Origin: Paulownia fortunei
Taxonomy: Eukaryota > Streptophyta > Magnoliopsida > Lamiales > Paulowniaceae
NCBI GenBank assembly: GCA_019321725.1
Contig: CM033113.1
Coordinates: 6,634,001-6,698,000, forward strand
Reading direction: 5' to 3'
DNA: 64,000 bases
This document shows, piece by piece, positions 13,101 to 26,100 of this stretch. Every line of letters starts with the position of its first letter. Position 1 is the first letter of the stretch. The notes beneath the pieces were generated by a model. That model searched no databases, had not been told where the DNA came from, and saw nothing but the letters and a program-made list of their open reading frames with translations. The position numbers were made by a program, and so were the translations under genes.

Positions 13101-14740
13101 AACATTATATTATAACCTAATTATAAGTATAAAGAGCAGGCAACTCATGTAAAATTGCTTTTATTCTTTCAATACCATCACAAGCAAAGTTGGGATTTAT
13201 AGTTTGTTAAAAAAGGTACCAAGTCAATCCTTATCCAAGGGTTAGGGAAGACACCAGTACATCAAGGTCTCCCAGTCAGATCTGAGTGTAGTAAGTTATT
13301 GGTGATTTACCAACATCCTGGTACCATCTTTCTTTCCAACACCCAGGCCTTGAAGGGAGATATTACACATGCATGCAAAGAGAAAAAAAGCTGCCACTTG
13401 GCATACATAACATATATATATTTTTCCATCATATGTTTAGGCTCGTACTTAAAATCTAATTTTGCAATGAGTTCATGGGAAAGAAACATGTCGCATGCAT
13501 CCTTAAATAATAATGCACTGAATGAACACAGCAAACCAGTCACAAGGAATCAGTTCAAAGAGTACAAAGCAATGCCGCAAACCTTCACATCCGGTTCTCG
13601 GAGGTTGGCGTGGAGCCAGTCAACTGAAACAACAGGCTCATTAGTTGACAAGGGCTGCATCGAGAATGAAGTTTGCGATGCAACTGCTTCTGAAGACATG
13701 CTACACGAAATAGAGCCAGGAGTCTTATATGCCAAAAGGGAGGAAACTGCCCATGACTGAAATGGTCTCTTCTGCAACCGAAGAAAGAGAGATAAGAAGA
13801 ACAGAAGAGTAATTCATTACAAAAACAACACAAGAAATAAATGGCCGTGCACATGATTCCAACTAATAAAAAATCAGGGGCGTCTGAATTGGATTTAGGT
13901 GTCACAAAATATATATTTATAAGCTTCCCCTTCATATACCACAACTTTCATTAGATATGGGCAGAGTGGAATGCTCTGCCTAAATCAAAATCGACTTTCA
14001 GTTACTTGAGAATAAAAAAGTAAATTGAGAAGTAAAGAAATTCTTTGTATTATTGAGTGAGGAAACGAGGCTAACTTGCATAGTCAATGTGCCCTATATT
14101 TAAAATTTTATCGTCGAAAGGTTTAATAAATAGCAAAAGTATCCTAAATACGAAAGCACTCTAAACTATTTACAACTTCACAGTAAACTTCCCCGGAACT
14201 CTAAAACTTTTGAGTCTTTTTAGCTTAACTTACTGTAAGAAATTTATACCACCCTTGAAATAAAAACCACCAATTCATGCGCTCTATGAATTCGTTTAAC
14301 AAAGAGAAGCTCGCCGTTTGCCCAGTAAAAATACATTGACAGCAAAGATAAATTTTTACACCATTGACTGTCTAGAAGCTAAAAGTACCCACTAAAATCA
14401 GCAACCCCTTCCTATAGATTTGAAGAGAATAAATCTCTACAAGAAAAAACAATTATAAATCTATACCCCCCCCCCCCCCAACAGCGGCCAACCCCTACCA
14501 AAAAAAAGAAAAAGGAAAGAAAAAAATACTGCTTCTTTCAGTGAGTAACAGAAAACCCTTTACTTAATGAATAACAGAACTCAAATACAAACTTCGAAAA
14601 GTATTAAGAAATGTCAGTACAGAAAGAAAACTTACTGTGAGAAGTAAGTTAGAGAAATGGGACTTTTGTAAGAGAGATGATGAAGAAGACGGAAGGATGC
14701 GACGGGCAAAGAGGGCTCTGGGCAAAACGGCAGATGTCAT
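7684..14740 (-). CDS. STR1: 3-mercaptopyruvate/thiosulfate sulfurtransferase (12 exons)
   Basis: Exons on the minus strand, in coding order: 14740-14636, 13771-13583, 13073-13014, 12776-12714, 11040-10916, 10811-10649, 10470-10411, 9590-9532, 9214-9133, 8358-8295, 8046-7979 and 7785-7684. All phases join cleanly to 379 residues, the length I recall for Arabidopsis STR1. The enzyme moves sulfur from 3-mercaptopyruvate to a thiol or cyanide. The N-terminus (MTSAVLPRALFARRILPSSS) is a typical mitochondrial presequence. Two rhodanese domains follow: the first, inactive, contains VLDASWYMP, HIPGALFFDVD and VLDGGLPRW; the second contains HVDAR and the catalytic loop SCGTGVTACI, with Cys about residue 335. 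The end is VYDGSWTEWG plus a short tail. Met about 60 (MSSEA) could start a non-mitochondrial form. Nothing in the frame is broken. A 1.26-kb hAT-like element sits in intron 4. Confidence 0.95.
10122..10178. repeat. (CA)n microsatellite in sulfurtransferase intron 7
   Basis: An uninterrupted CA run of about 14 units is followed by a short imperfect part and a second CA run. It lies inside the intron between 10411 and 9590. Confidence 0.9.
11107..12368. mobile_element. Non-autonomous hAT-like DNA transposon (1262 bp)
   Basis: The element begins CAGGGAGACC at 11107 and ends GTTCCGCCCCTG at 12368. The complement of the right end reads CAGGGGCGGAACC, so the two ends share a CAGGG terminal inverted repeat, which then diverges. 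The flanking 8 bases are AACGCATG (11099-11106) on the left and AATGCATG (12369-12376) on the right: an 8-bp target-site duplication with one mismatch, the length typical of the hAT superfamily. The interior is very AT-rich, has no transposase frame, and carries a 16-base C run near the left end. It lies wholly within intron 4 of the sulfurtransferase gene, far from both splice sites. Confidence 0.7.
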
Positions 14741-15816
14741 TTTATATGTGGTGATGAAAAAGGATAAATTAGAGGCCACGAGTTACCATTAAAATTTGTA
14801 CTGTATCTGTATTTATGAAGAGGGCCTTTTGTCTTCTTCCGATTTTTATTCTTCTAATGTGTTCCAGATAATTGAACAAAAGTTGATCAACAAAAGCCAC
14901 TGCTATGAATAAAAAAAAGGAAAGAAAGGGTAAAAGGAAATAAAATTGGTTCCTCATTTTTGTTCCCTTTCACACTCTTTCTGTTTTTTTTTTTTTTGGA
15001 ATAAATTATTTTGTGATATTTAGTAAAATACTAAAAGAAAAAAAATTGATACTTAATATATATTAATATATTATAAAAAAATTAAAATTATATATGAAAA
15101 ATATAAAATAAATAATATACAAATTCATATATATATGAAAGTAAAGTAGGAAGGCAATGCATTCTTTTGCTTATTTTTATCTTATTTTTACATGTATGTT
15201 GCTTAAACTTTTAAACTCATACAAAAATAATTTTGTATTGTATATTGCTACACAAGTAACATAACTTAATATACGAGTATACCACAAGATATAGATAACT
15301 CTTTAACAAGCTAATATTTTCAGGAATTGTTAAGATTTGTGTTAACATTCAGTTAATATTTATAAATAATTTTAATTTGGTTCTTCATTTTTAAATAAAA
15401 ATTAAAAAATTTAAATTATACTCTTAAATTGTTCTTACATATGCAAATTATGGGCGTGTTTTACAAGTTTTTACTATGAGGCAGTTACTTTGTTCCCTCA
15501 ACTCTATTAACTATCAGAAGACCTCATTTCATTGGCAGTGACATAAATTTGACCAATATGTCCATGCTATTGACTTTACTCTTATTTTAATCAAACAAGT
15601 AGTATAAAAAAAAAACACAAATTGCCCTAAATCTCATAATGTCATTTACAGAACACACGGGGACTGATTATTCTAAGCAAATCTGAAGATCATGATGATT
15701 GATAAAGAACCAATGAATACTAATTTTGCCCCAGTTATACAGCATCTATAAGGGAGTTTATCCTGAGCAATTTTTAATATGCACGCCCCCCAAAAAAAGC
15801 AACTGGGACTTCTTTG
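14741..15816. other. Intergenic: sulfurtransferase promoter and PPR 3' region
   Basis: Holds the promoter and 5' UTR of the sulfurtransferase gene (left part) and the 3' UTR of the PPR gene ending at 15817 (right part). The middle, about 14990-15440, is strongly AT-rich. No further gene seen. Confidence 0.5.
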
Positions 15817-18007
15817 TCATGTGAGTGCTTCCTTCTTACATGTTGATTGGCATAAGCTGTATCCAGGGAATTTTGCAGTAATTTTCTTTTCCATCAACAT
15901 CCTTGTCTCTCTTGCATTGTTCCACAAGCCGGCTGCAGCATAAATTCCTGATAGAACCACATAGTTGGCTGGGTTCCCAGGTTCCAAGTTGAATAGATGG
16001 CTTGCAACTATTTGTCCGAGATTCATATTGCCATGGGTGCTGCATGCCCCAAGCATTGCACCCAGAATGGAGGCATCAAGATCTGAGGGTATTTTGCACA
16101 CCAAATGATAAGCTTCTTCCAAACGACCTGCACGTGCAAGAAGGTCCACCAAACAGGAATAATGCTCTGCTCTTGGCACAATATTGTGTTTGTTAACCAT
16201 ATTGTTAAAGCATTCCCATCCTTGTGTAGTCAAACCATTATGGCTACAAGCAAAGAGAAGAGACAAAAAAGTTACATCATTTGGCTTCAACCCTTCATCT
16301 TCCATCTCTACATAGAGCGCAACTGCTTCATGCCCATAACCATGCTTCCCATAGCCAGTGATTAACGACGTCCATGAAATTATATTTTTCTCCTCCATTT
16401 CATCAAAAACACGCTTGGCATCTTCAATTACTCCTGATTTTGAGTACATGTCAATCAGAGCATTGCCCAAGGCCACATCATGCTGGTTTTGATATTTCAG
16501 CGCATTAGCATGTAACTGTCTCCCCAGGCTCAATGATGCTGTTTTGGCACATATATTGAACATGGAACATAATAGCATACCATCAATTGCCATATTCCTT
16601 TGCACTTCATTGAAGAGTTGAAGAGCTGCTGTGCAATTTGTACCTTCACAAGCATACCCTCTGATCAATGCAGTGCATGATACAATGTCTTTGTTCTGCA
16701 TATTGTTGTATACCTGATTTGCACTGTCCATGCTTCCACATTTTACATAGGCATCAATTAAAGATCCACTCAAAAATTTGTGAGAACCAAAACCAAATTG
16801 AAAAATATATCCATGAATGATTTTAACTTTGGCGAGCCCAGCATTTTCAACAGTAGCTCTCAGAACACTTCCAAAGCTGAAGCTGTCAGGAAGAATGCCT
16901 ATATAAAATTTGTATCACCAAACTGAAAAAACCAAAGCAGGAAACTAGTAGCCAAACAATATAAATTCATTTTATTCTTTACTCAAAAAATATTTAAGAG
17001 AAATCTGATCATTGGTAACTCCAGAAGCATGAAATTCATAACAAAAGTGAAGAACCACCTCCTTAACAATTGAGCAGGCAAATTTTCTAATTTTCAAGTT
17101 GATCACTTAAAATTACACGAAAAACTTATTTAGTCGTCCTATAAAATGCCATTCAAGGCCACAGAGAATCATCGATATTGTTTCTGAACATTATAAAGCC
17201 CTCAGTTTCATATGGCCAGAAGTGGCCTCCAGCAACAAGACTTAGTTCCGCTACCAACAAATTAAAAAAGAGATGCCTATTTCAATTTTAAAACTCTTCT
17301 GTACCTTCTCTGAGCATCCAACAAAACACTAAAATTGCATTGTCGCTCAGCCCCTGAGCTGCATATCCTCCAATCATTGCATTCCAAGAAACCAAGTCCC
17401 TTCTCTCCATGGACTCGAAAACAAAACAAGCATCCTCCATCTTCCCACACTTTGAGTGCAAATCTACCAATGCACTCTGCACGAACAAGTTATCCACAAA
17501 CCTACCCTTCTGCACACACCCCTGTATCTGCTTCCCCCGCTCCAAGCACAACAATCGCGTGCACGCGCTCAACGCACTCCCATAAGTGAACTGATTAGCT
17601 TTCATGCCTTCACCGTGCATAGCCGAGAAAACCCTCAAAGCTTCCTCATAATCCGCATTCTGAGAATACCCAGATATCAAAGCAGTCCAAGTGACCACAC
17701 TTCTTTCAGACATTCGGTCGAACAGCCTGCGAGCATTTTCCATTTCGCCAATTTTGGAGTAAAATATGATCAATCTCGTGTTCAAACAGGTGTTTGGCGG
17801 AAACCCATCTATAATGATTCGGCTGTGAATCAATTGGCCAGATTTTCTGGACTTTAAGTCGTTGCAAAGCTGAAGAATCTTCGAGTACACCGAGTACTGG
17901 TGTGGTTCCAAAGTGTGGCACAAAGTAAGCCTCACAGCATCTCCTAGTTTTCCCGAACGGCAAAGTGAATCGATTAACGAATTCAATGATGTCAATTGAA
18001 GCGCCAT
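15817..18007 (-). CDS. E-class pentatricopeptide repeat protein (2 exons)
   Basis: Exon 1 is 18007-17305 and exon 2 is 16898-15817, joined across a 406-base GT-AG intron at phase 1, giving 594 residues. The join restores REGILPDSFSFGSVLRA, a normal PPR unit, whereas the frame stops just after the donor without splicing. A run of P, L and S repeats is visible (for example LIIFYSKIGEMENARRLFDRM and LIDMYSKSGVIEDAKRVFDEM). The protein ends with an E domain (HYSCLVDLLARAGRLEEAYH, LEPGNPANYVVLSGIYAAAG) and a short tail after FPGYSL. There is no DYW deaminase domain, so if it edits organellar RNA it needs a partner that supplies one. The N-terminus is not an obvious targeting peptide. An intron is uncommon in this family. 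Confidence 0.88.
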
Positions 18008-18295
18008 GCTGATGTAGTGAAGTGCTTTTGCGTGTAGTTCTTTTCATTGTTGTGCTTCGGTTCTTGGCATGAATTATTAGATTGAGCAGCAACGCGGGCA
18101 TCCAGCAGACCACGTCGACCAATTGTTTGAGCAGGCGCCAATTAGCAGCGTGCTTTAGCCGTCCTCTCCTGCTTGTTGCGTCCAGTGCCTCCAGTTCTCC
18201 TTTAAATCGGGTTAATGCTATTTATGAATCTTCTTCCTCGATAAATCAACTAAGTGGTTGGTTGGTGAAGAATAAAGTTGCTCATTCAATCAAAA

Positions 18296-18690
18296 TGAAT
18301 CGTAATTTTAGTTAATATTTTAAATTGAAAATCAAATGAACCAAGATTTTAATCAAATTTTTTTTATTTTTTGATTTGATTTTTCAATTAATCGAATTCT
18401 TATAAAAAATAATAAAAAATAAATAATAGAATTAAAAATATATTTTTAATTTTTAATTTTGATGAAAAACATAAAAAAATAGTATATACAAAATAACAAG
18501 TATAAAAATATAATATAAAAATTATATATATAAATAAATAAAAACAATAATTCAATATTTGATTTGATTCGATAAATCGAAATCAAATCGAAAATTAAAA
18601 TTTAAAAAATAAAAAAATAAATTTTCGATTCTGTTTCGGTGCAAATAGAGATTTCAACTTGAATTCGATTTGACCAATTAATTAAATTAT
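18296..18690. repeat. AT-rich low-complexity repeat
   Basis: A dense AT-rich patch with recurring TTGATTTGATT, TCGAAATCAAATCGAAA and AATTCGATTTGA motifs on both strands. This style is common in decayed plant DNA transposons. No terminal repeats could be set. Confidence 0.4.
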
Positions 18691-19556
18691 GAGCACCATA
18701 ATAAAAAATCATCATTCACTAAAAGGGCCCTTGGATCATTTCATAAAGAGGAATGGGACATTAAAAATAAATGAAATTTTTTATGTGATTCCTAAATTAA
18801 GCTTCAATTTTGCTTTCAATATCAAGTAATTTTGTTACACTCATCACAATTCATAGCTCATGGTTAGTACACCTTTCAAATTTTGTTATGCTCGTGCCTA
18901 TCTCATTTTATAGATGAAATATTGAATATTTATACCATGAAATGCCTATAAAATATAGTCACATTTTTCTAGTTCAGAGTAATCATTGAATTAATCACAA
19001 CATACATATTATCAAATTGGTCAAATTAGTTGGACAAAAAATAAGGTAAAAATCTGTCGTGGCACCGGCACCACTAGCAACAGCATATGCAAACCGCAAA
19101 TAAATCAAATTTATTTGCATCACATATTTTGAGAAAATCAGGATAGTATTGAAATGAGCAATGTGTTTAGAATATTAAGCAATAAAACTCACACACATAT
19201 ATTGTTTATATGATACCGAATCATTGATAACATACAATAACAGTTATACAATCAATTAAGATTTATAACGAACGGAATTTAAATGAAAATCCAATTATGA
19301 ATCACAAATAATAAATATATAAAAATTTAGTATCACATGACCTGATCCGAAAAGTATATTTTTGAATACATAATGTACATTAATAAGGTGTTGATGTTAT
19401 ACATTTGTTATTTATTTGTGGGATTTTGAATTAAAATTATTTTGTGTATGGATATATAGTCCAGTAATTAGTAAAATATTTATTTGAGAAGCCTTCACAA
19501 ACTGTAGGTCCTTCCCTAAACCATTTAAATACCAACGGGCAACGGGTCAGGCGCTG

Positions 19557-20112
19557 TGGGCCTACAACAGTCGTCAAATATTCACAATTGCGTTCTTCTC
19601 CTGCAAGAAAACACTCCATAAAACCTCTGTCACCGGGCCTCTGTACTGCAATTCTGAGGACTATTCACAGGAATACTCAAGGTACCTAGAATTTATTCCT
19701 CTTTTACTCCCAAGCTTTAGTATTTTGTATCAATAAGTTGGTGCTTATACACAGACATTTTTCTGGATAACCAAAAAAGGTGTGTTTATCTAATTTTCTT
19801 TAAAATAGTATGTGTTATTGTGATTTTTACTCGTAGTTGGTGCATTTCCCGTAGGTCACATCTCTAGTCTTAGTCTTTAACTTAGACGTTTATATTATTA
19901 TGAGAAAACCAGTTGTATGTTTTCTTGATAGATGTCTAATTATCAAGGTTGGAGTTTCAGGCTTCTTTAGGGCTTTAAGTTTTGGGTTTTGCTTATATTT
20001 CTTTCATTCATCCTCAGGAAGATCGGGTTCTGTGCATTATTTGAATAAGTGGCTGCATATATCTGAGTACGTGTGTGTATTTATATATACAAATTTTCAT
20101 TTTCTTTTGCAG
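19557..20112 (+). promoter_or_regulatory. Site II element and leader intron of the proteasome alpha-2 gene
   Basis: TGGGCC at 19557-19562 matches the site II element (TGGGCY) bound by TCP factors in many plant housekeeping promoters. About 120 bases on, AAG is followed by a GTACCT donor at 19682, and a T-rich stretch ends in TTTTGCAG at 20112, 39 bases before the start codon. This predicts a 431-base intron in the 5' UTR, which often raises expression in housekeeping genes. Confidence 0.5.
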
Positions 20113-20151
20113 TTTATTCTTCAAGATTGCTAAAGTTTGGTCGAGAAATCA

Positions 20152-23100
20152 ATGGGTGACAGTCAGTACTCTTTCTCCCTCACCACTTTCAGGTATGCAT
20201 TAACAGACTATACTAATTTTTAATCTAATTTGTTTACCAAATATAGTGGCATGGTAGTCATTTGTTTTTCAAAAATCATGGCTGCAGCCCTTCTGGGAAG
20301 CTTGTTCAAATTGAACATGCTTTGACAGCAGTTGGATCTGGTCAAACATCTTTAGGGATTAAAGGTAAATTGTGCTCTTTATCTCTGCACAGTTGTACGT
20401 GCGTCACTGCAACACTCAGCATGCTCTGAATAAGACAGTTTAAATGGTGAATTGGCTCATGGATATGTTGACGAATGATGCGATCTACATTTGAAGAAGC
20501 ATTTGGTTTCGTATGTCGAATCATTATAACTTTGGAGTATAATATGAACTATTGTCATATGCACAGAGTTACAAAAAGCTATTTCTTTTTTTTCTTTAAA
20601 GTTATTTTTATAATTGTGATAAATTATTTCGTACAGATATAATTAGAGGTTGATGGATGGTTTTGTTAAATTATTATTATTAGGTAGAGTAATTATGTTA
20701 TGCATCCCAAAGGTGAACAACAAGCTATTCTTGAAAAGCATTATGACAGGAAAAGTTTTATCATGTTGCTCCACAGAGAATAAAATTTTGATTGTTAATT
20801 TCTCTAATTCAATGAAAAATAATTTTTTTTCTTCATGAAATCTAAGAATGCTTTATGTGGGGTGGTTGCAGCTGCTAATGGCGTTGTTATTGCAACTGAG
20901 AAGAAACTACCATCAATTTTGGTTGATGAAACATCTGTAAGTTTTTTGTGATCACTCTAATACTGAGAAGAAACTACCATCAATTTTGGTTGATGAAACA
21001 TCTGTAAATTTTTTGTGATCACTCTAATACTGAGAAGAAACTACCATCAATTTTGGTTGATGAAACATCTGTAAGTTTTTTGTGATCACTCTAATGGTGT
21101 TTCAAGTTCATAGCTTGCAATTCTGACTCTTTTTCTGATTGTAATGTTGAAATGAATGATCCCAACCTTGGTCTTTGATTACTCCTTTTTCTGGCCTCTG
21201 ATGGATTAATGAGATGGTTGATGGTTATCTACTGTTCTCATTCAACAAACTGAAATGTATAATGCTTGTGAACGTCTAATTTTAAGTATATATATCTCCT
21301 TTGTACAGGAAGTGCGGGTTTTGATTTGCCTGATTAAGAAAACATTATTCTATGCTAATTGATTTAATATACGGATAAAGGCCTAATTCTTTATGATTTG
21401 AAGTGTCAATTTCTAATTAAACACTGACCATGTTAACTGTAATGTAACATGTGGTAGTCTTAACACACTTACGCATCGCTTAACCAATTACAAACTAGTT
21501 ATATGAAAAACCTCATCCGTCTAAAAAATTACCTCTCTCTTTCTCTCTTTCTGTCTCATTTTCAACCTATTTACTCTCTCTAACTTATGTTCTCCAGTGG
21601 ACACCTGGAAATTATTGACTTAGTGTTTGTTATCAATGAAATATCATGTCATGCATAAATGTCCTGCCAAGTCTTGGGTGTTATTTCAATAAAAATAAAT
21701 ATCTTAGTGATTTTGCATAAAAGTTTCTTTTCTCCCTCTTGTGCAAATCTACTATTCCACTTTTTATTGTTGAAGAACTAAAATATTGTTATGATGCTTA
21801 AACATAATTCATTTATCTACTTAACTTTGGCATATGCATTCAGTTTGCCATTGCAACTGGACTATTGCCAGAGGGAAAGATAAGCCAGAGTACCCTGGTG
21901 TTCTGGCTGTCATTGTATATATCTGTCTTTACTTGTGCTTTCAAGGCATTGATTATTTTTCAAACTTTAGGGTTATATATGGTTTATAACTGTACATATG
22001 TTTCTCTGTTATGTTCATTTCCCAGTATTGGATATCAAGTTGATTATGTTGATGGTTGTCCTTGGTTTCTGAGAATTCATCTACTTCTTGCAGGTGCAAA
22101 AGATTCAGATTTTGACCCCAAACATTGGAGTTGTATACAGGTTGATATCTATCTCTCCATTCATCCATTCATCCATCTACTCATCTAGGTGTACAATACA
22201 TTTCTTTACTTTTGACTGAATCTAATGAAAATAGTAAGAATAGAATACATGGCATGCAAGGAGAATGATCTTCAGGAGACCTCCAAGGATTCAAGTGTGT
22301 TGCTATTGATGTTGATATTCTTGTTGACTGCAAATATCTTGCTGCCTATATGTTGAAAAAATGTGACCAATTCTGATGATTTGAAAGAAACATCTAATAA
22401 GACCAAAAAATGTTTGAAACCTTAACACTGTCTCAGGAGCGCTCCAACTTACTTCGAGACCATCCTTTGCTAGTATCAATTGACATTGCTTATTCTTCAT
22501 TATTGACAACTTATATTTTATTCAAGCTAGTACGTGATAACATATTATATGAGCTTCCACCATGAGTAATAAATCTTGGAACTATTAAATTTTCGTGGTG
22601 TTTTTATTTTGTTGAGATTTCTATTGTTGCCTAAGCGTTTCCTGATAGTTTGGCTAATATTTTTCTCTTTGTGCAGTGGCATGGGCCCTGATTCTCGAGT
22701 TTTGGTTCGAAAAAGTAGAAAACAGGCCGAGCAGTATTATCGGCTGTACAAAGTATTTATATCCATGCCCGCTTTCCAATAGTAATATATTAGCATGTGC
22801 TTGATATCTTCTTTTGATCATATAGATTTATTGTGATCACAAATTATTACGTATTGGAAAAGTTGCCTTTGAATATTTTTAGTTCTACCGAATTTATTTC
22901 AATGATAAGAACATTTGAGGAACAAAACTTTCATATACTTTTAAAGTTTAGTTGCATGGTTTTATAATGTAATCAATCAAACCAATGTACACAGTGAAAG
23001 CTGTTTATACATTACAAAGTGGATGTATGGATCTGGCTGGTCCATATCTTATTATTTCATGTATAGTGCACTGTTCCTTAAGGTTTTATTAGAAGAAGAT

Positions 23101-26100
23101 GAAAGTCTACCATTTATTAGGTGGAAAGTCATGTAAGCGTGAAGCTATTCTTTATTTTCATCATATTAGTTTCAGTAGGAAGTTTTATTACATCATGTTT
23201 TGCTCGTCAGTTTAGATCCTTTTAAACACAGTGCTGTTCGACTTTCCTTCAAATTCTGCTTCACTTAATTTACTCTATCTTCCTGGAAATTAGTTTTCCG
23301 GATAGTAGATGAAAACGGTAGGTAAGAGGGAGGGGACTGGGGGACAGTTGGCAGCAAAAGGTTGCACTTTAGTTGTTGAGAAACCCTTAGACTCCTTCGA
23401 TTCTTTTCCCTTGCTTTATTGAAACATTTTATTTAATTGTCTCTTCCTTGGCCTTCCCCCCTTGCTAGGTTGCTTTTAACTTAAGCAATATAATAAGTGC
23501 TTTAAAGTAAATTTTGGTGTAGCATGATTATAGCATCTTATGCTGACCCTCAGTTATCTGCCAACAAATTTCTAGGAACCAATTCCTGTGACTCAATTGG
23601 TGAGGGAAACAGCAACTGTTATGCAGGAATTCACTCAATCAGGGTATGTATTGCAGTTGTTACTTTATTTCTCTCCTGCTCTAATGAAGCAAGGGTCATT
23701 TTGTTTATCACGAGCCCTTCCATCTTTTGGCCTCACTAGCCATTGATGTCCTAGTAAAGTGTGTCTATAAGGTAATAGCCTCATGGTTTAATGTTACCTT
23801 TTGGTGGCAGGCCTAGTGAATATAGATTAAGCCATAAGGTGATAAAATAAATTCATTACATCATGGATTTTATTTCTATTTCTGGTTTCGTGTAATATGT
23901 TTTTGACCACCACTGCTGCTTTTACTACTTCATTGCCAAACCACCCTGGAGGTTGTTTGGGTTGCCCATCAAATTGAATGCCTAGATATTCTATTGTTAA
24001 CTTGTAGAGATTGTCGTCTAATGCAGTAAACTGAATGTTCTGCAAGTTAAAAATTTATTTGCATGATTAGGGTTCACTGACTTTGCGAAACTACTCAAGG
24101 AATGAGTTCCAGTAACACCTGCATTGTGATTATTTCTTATAATCACCAACATTGTTTATATGGGAGGCGACAAAGACGGCATTCATATATCTCTACTATC
24201 TGTTCATGGTGAAGCCTTTGTGCTCCAGTGTATGTGTGTGTTAAGGTGGTTTTCAATGTGATTGATGTCTCACCTCCCTCCCATGTGATTGCTGGCAGCT
24301 CTTTCACATGCTATTAACATGTCATATCAAATTGCTTGATGTGAATTTCCTGATTGAATTTTTATTTATTTCTGAATGAAATATGCAGAGCAGCAACATC
24401 TCTGAGAAACAGTGGACTTGTGGAAGATTAAGTTGAATAGCAGTCGTTTAGTAGTTGAAACTGATGTTAGCTCTTCATTGTTTTTGTAACTCTAAATTCA
24501 AATTGCTTCGTGTGAATTTCCTGATGGAATTTGCTTTGTAGATCTATATATGAAATAGGTGAAACATCAAATTGTCTGAGAAAAACCTGACTTTTGGAAG
24601 ATTAACTTGAAGAGCCCAAGCTTAGCAGTTGAACTGATGTTAGCTCTTCGTTTCCATAGTTACTCCAAAATTGGAGGGCTTTAAATCCTAATTGAAATGA
24701 GTCCATTGCTCGCATACTGACTCTTAAAAAAACTAGCTTTAAAATATTGTTTCTCATATTACATCAGTATGTTTGAAATGTATTTTCTGAATTTTCTGGC
24801 TTTTCTGATAGTGGTGTGAGGCCATTTGGTGTATCACTCTTGGTTGCGGGATTTGATGACAAAGGTCCACAGCTGTATCAGGTATGCCAACCACTTCTTG
24901 TTCCATCATTGTAGTTGCATTTTCTGTGCCCCTTTTAGTGATGAAAGCTTTATCTATTGTTTCCTTTCAAATATGGCCAAGTCATGAGTTCTTTAATGTT
25001 GGTTTATGTTTCTTTCTTTCTTCTTGATGTCCTGTTCTATTTTCCTCTTTTTTTATCCCTTCGTGGATCATGCTGAGTTTTACCAATATTGGAATGGCTC
25101 GACATTATTTGACAAGGAGTTCAATTTCATTATATTTTGCTAATTTTAAAATTTTATTTCTTATTTTGTCCTTTTCCTTTTTATTTTCTTTTGTTTTCTC
25201 ATTCTTTTTTCCTAATTTATTTATTTTCTTTTGGGAAGTGCAATTGGTGTGCGTGCTGTGCCGCTGTAGCACATCCTTCTCTATATCCTGCTGATGTGAT
25301 TATATTATGTGTATGCTTGTAATGTCCATTGTCCTGCTTCAGTTAGTGGTCACACTCTGCATGATCCTCAATAGATGAGTTGGAAGAACTGGTTTTCTGG
25401 TTTCACCTTAAAATACCCCTGGTCGGTGCTATAATTTGGTGCTAAACCATTGCTCATGGTGCTTGACCAAATCAAATCATCTCCATAATTTTCTAAGATG
25501 TTAATTTTTGTTTGTTCTATAGGTGGATCCTTCAGGTTCATACTTCTCTTGGAAAGCTTCAGCCATGGGGAAGAATGTGTCCAATGCAAAGACATTTCTG
25601 GAGAAGAGGTGGGTTGTTAATAGTTTTTCACAGTTAAGACTTGTTTTGTTTTTTGGAGTTCAACTGCCTTCTCTTTCCCTTGCCACTACATGTGAAGTGT
25701 TACTGTATGGCATGCTCCAAATTAGACTCTCAGAATTTTTTAGTTTTCTAATTTTGGCTCCTTTATTTTGTTCATAATTTCTGCTGCCCTGACTGATACA
25801 CGAACTGCCTTTATAAGTGGAAAGATCCCATTTATTGAACCTTCCACTTGTATGGAAGTTGATTACCAAGTCTCCAATTTTTGAGTTCTGCTTTCTAATT
25901 TTGGCTCCTTTATTTTGTTCATAATTTCTGCTGCCCTGACTGATACGTGAAACTGCTTTTATAAGTGGAAAGATCCCAATTATTGAACCTTCCTCTAGTA
26001 TGGAAGTTGATTATCAAGTCTCCAATTTTTGAGTTCTGCTTTCTAATTTTGGCTCCTTTATTTTGTTCATAATTTCTGCTGCCCTTACTGATACGTGAAC

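Larger units (their letters stand above)
18008..20151. other. Divergent promoter region between PPR and proteasome genes
   Basis: The two flanking genes point away from each other. The left part should be the PPR promoter, 18.3-18.7 kb is a low-complexity repeat, and the right end holds the proteasome gene leader. No other gene seen. Confidence 0.55.

Noticed and set aside
13299..13760. 153-residue open frame on the plus strand
   Set aside because: It runs antisense through STR1 exon 2, whose own frame, splice sites and homology are clear.
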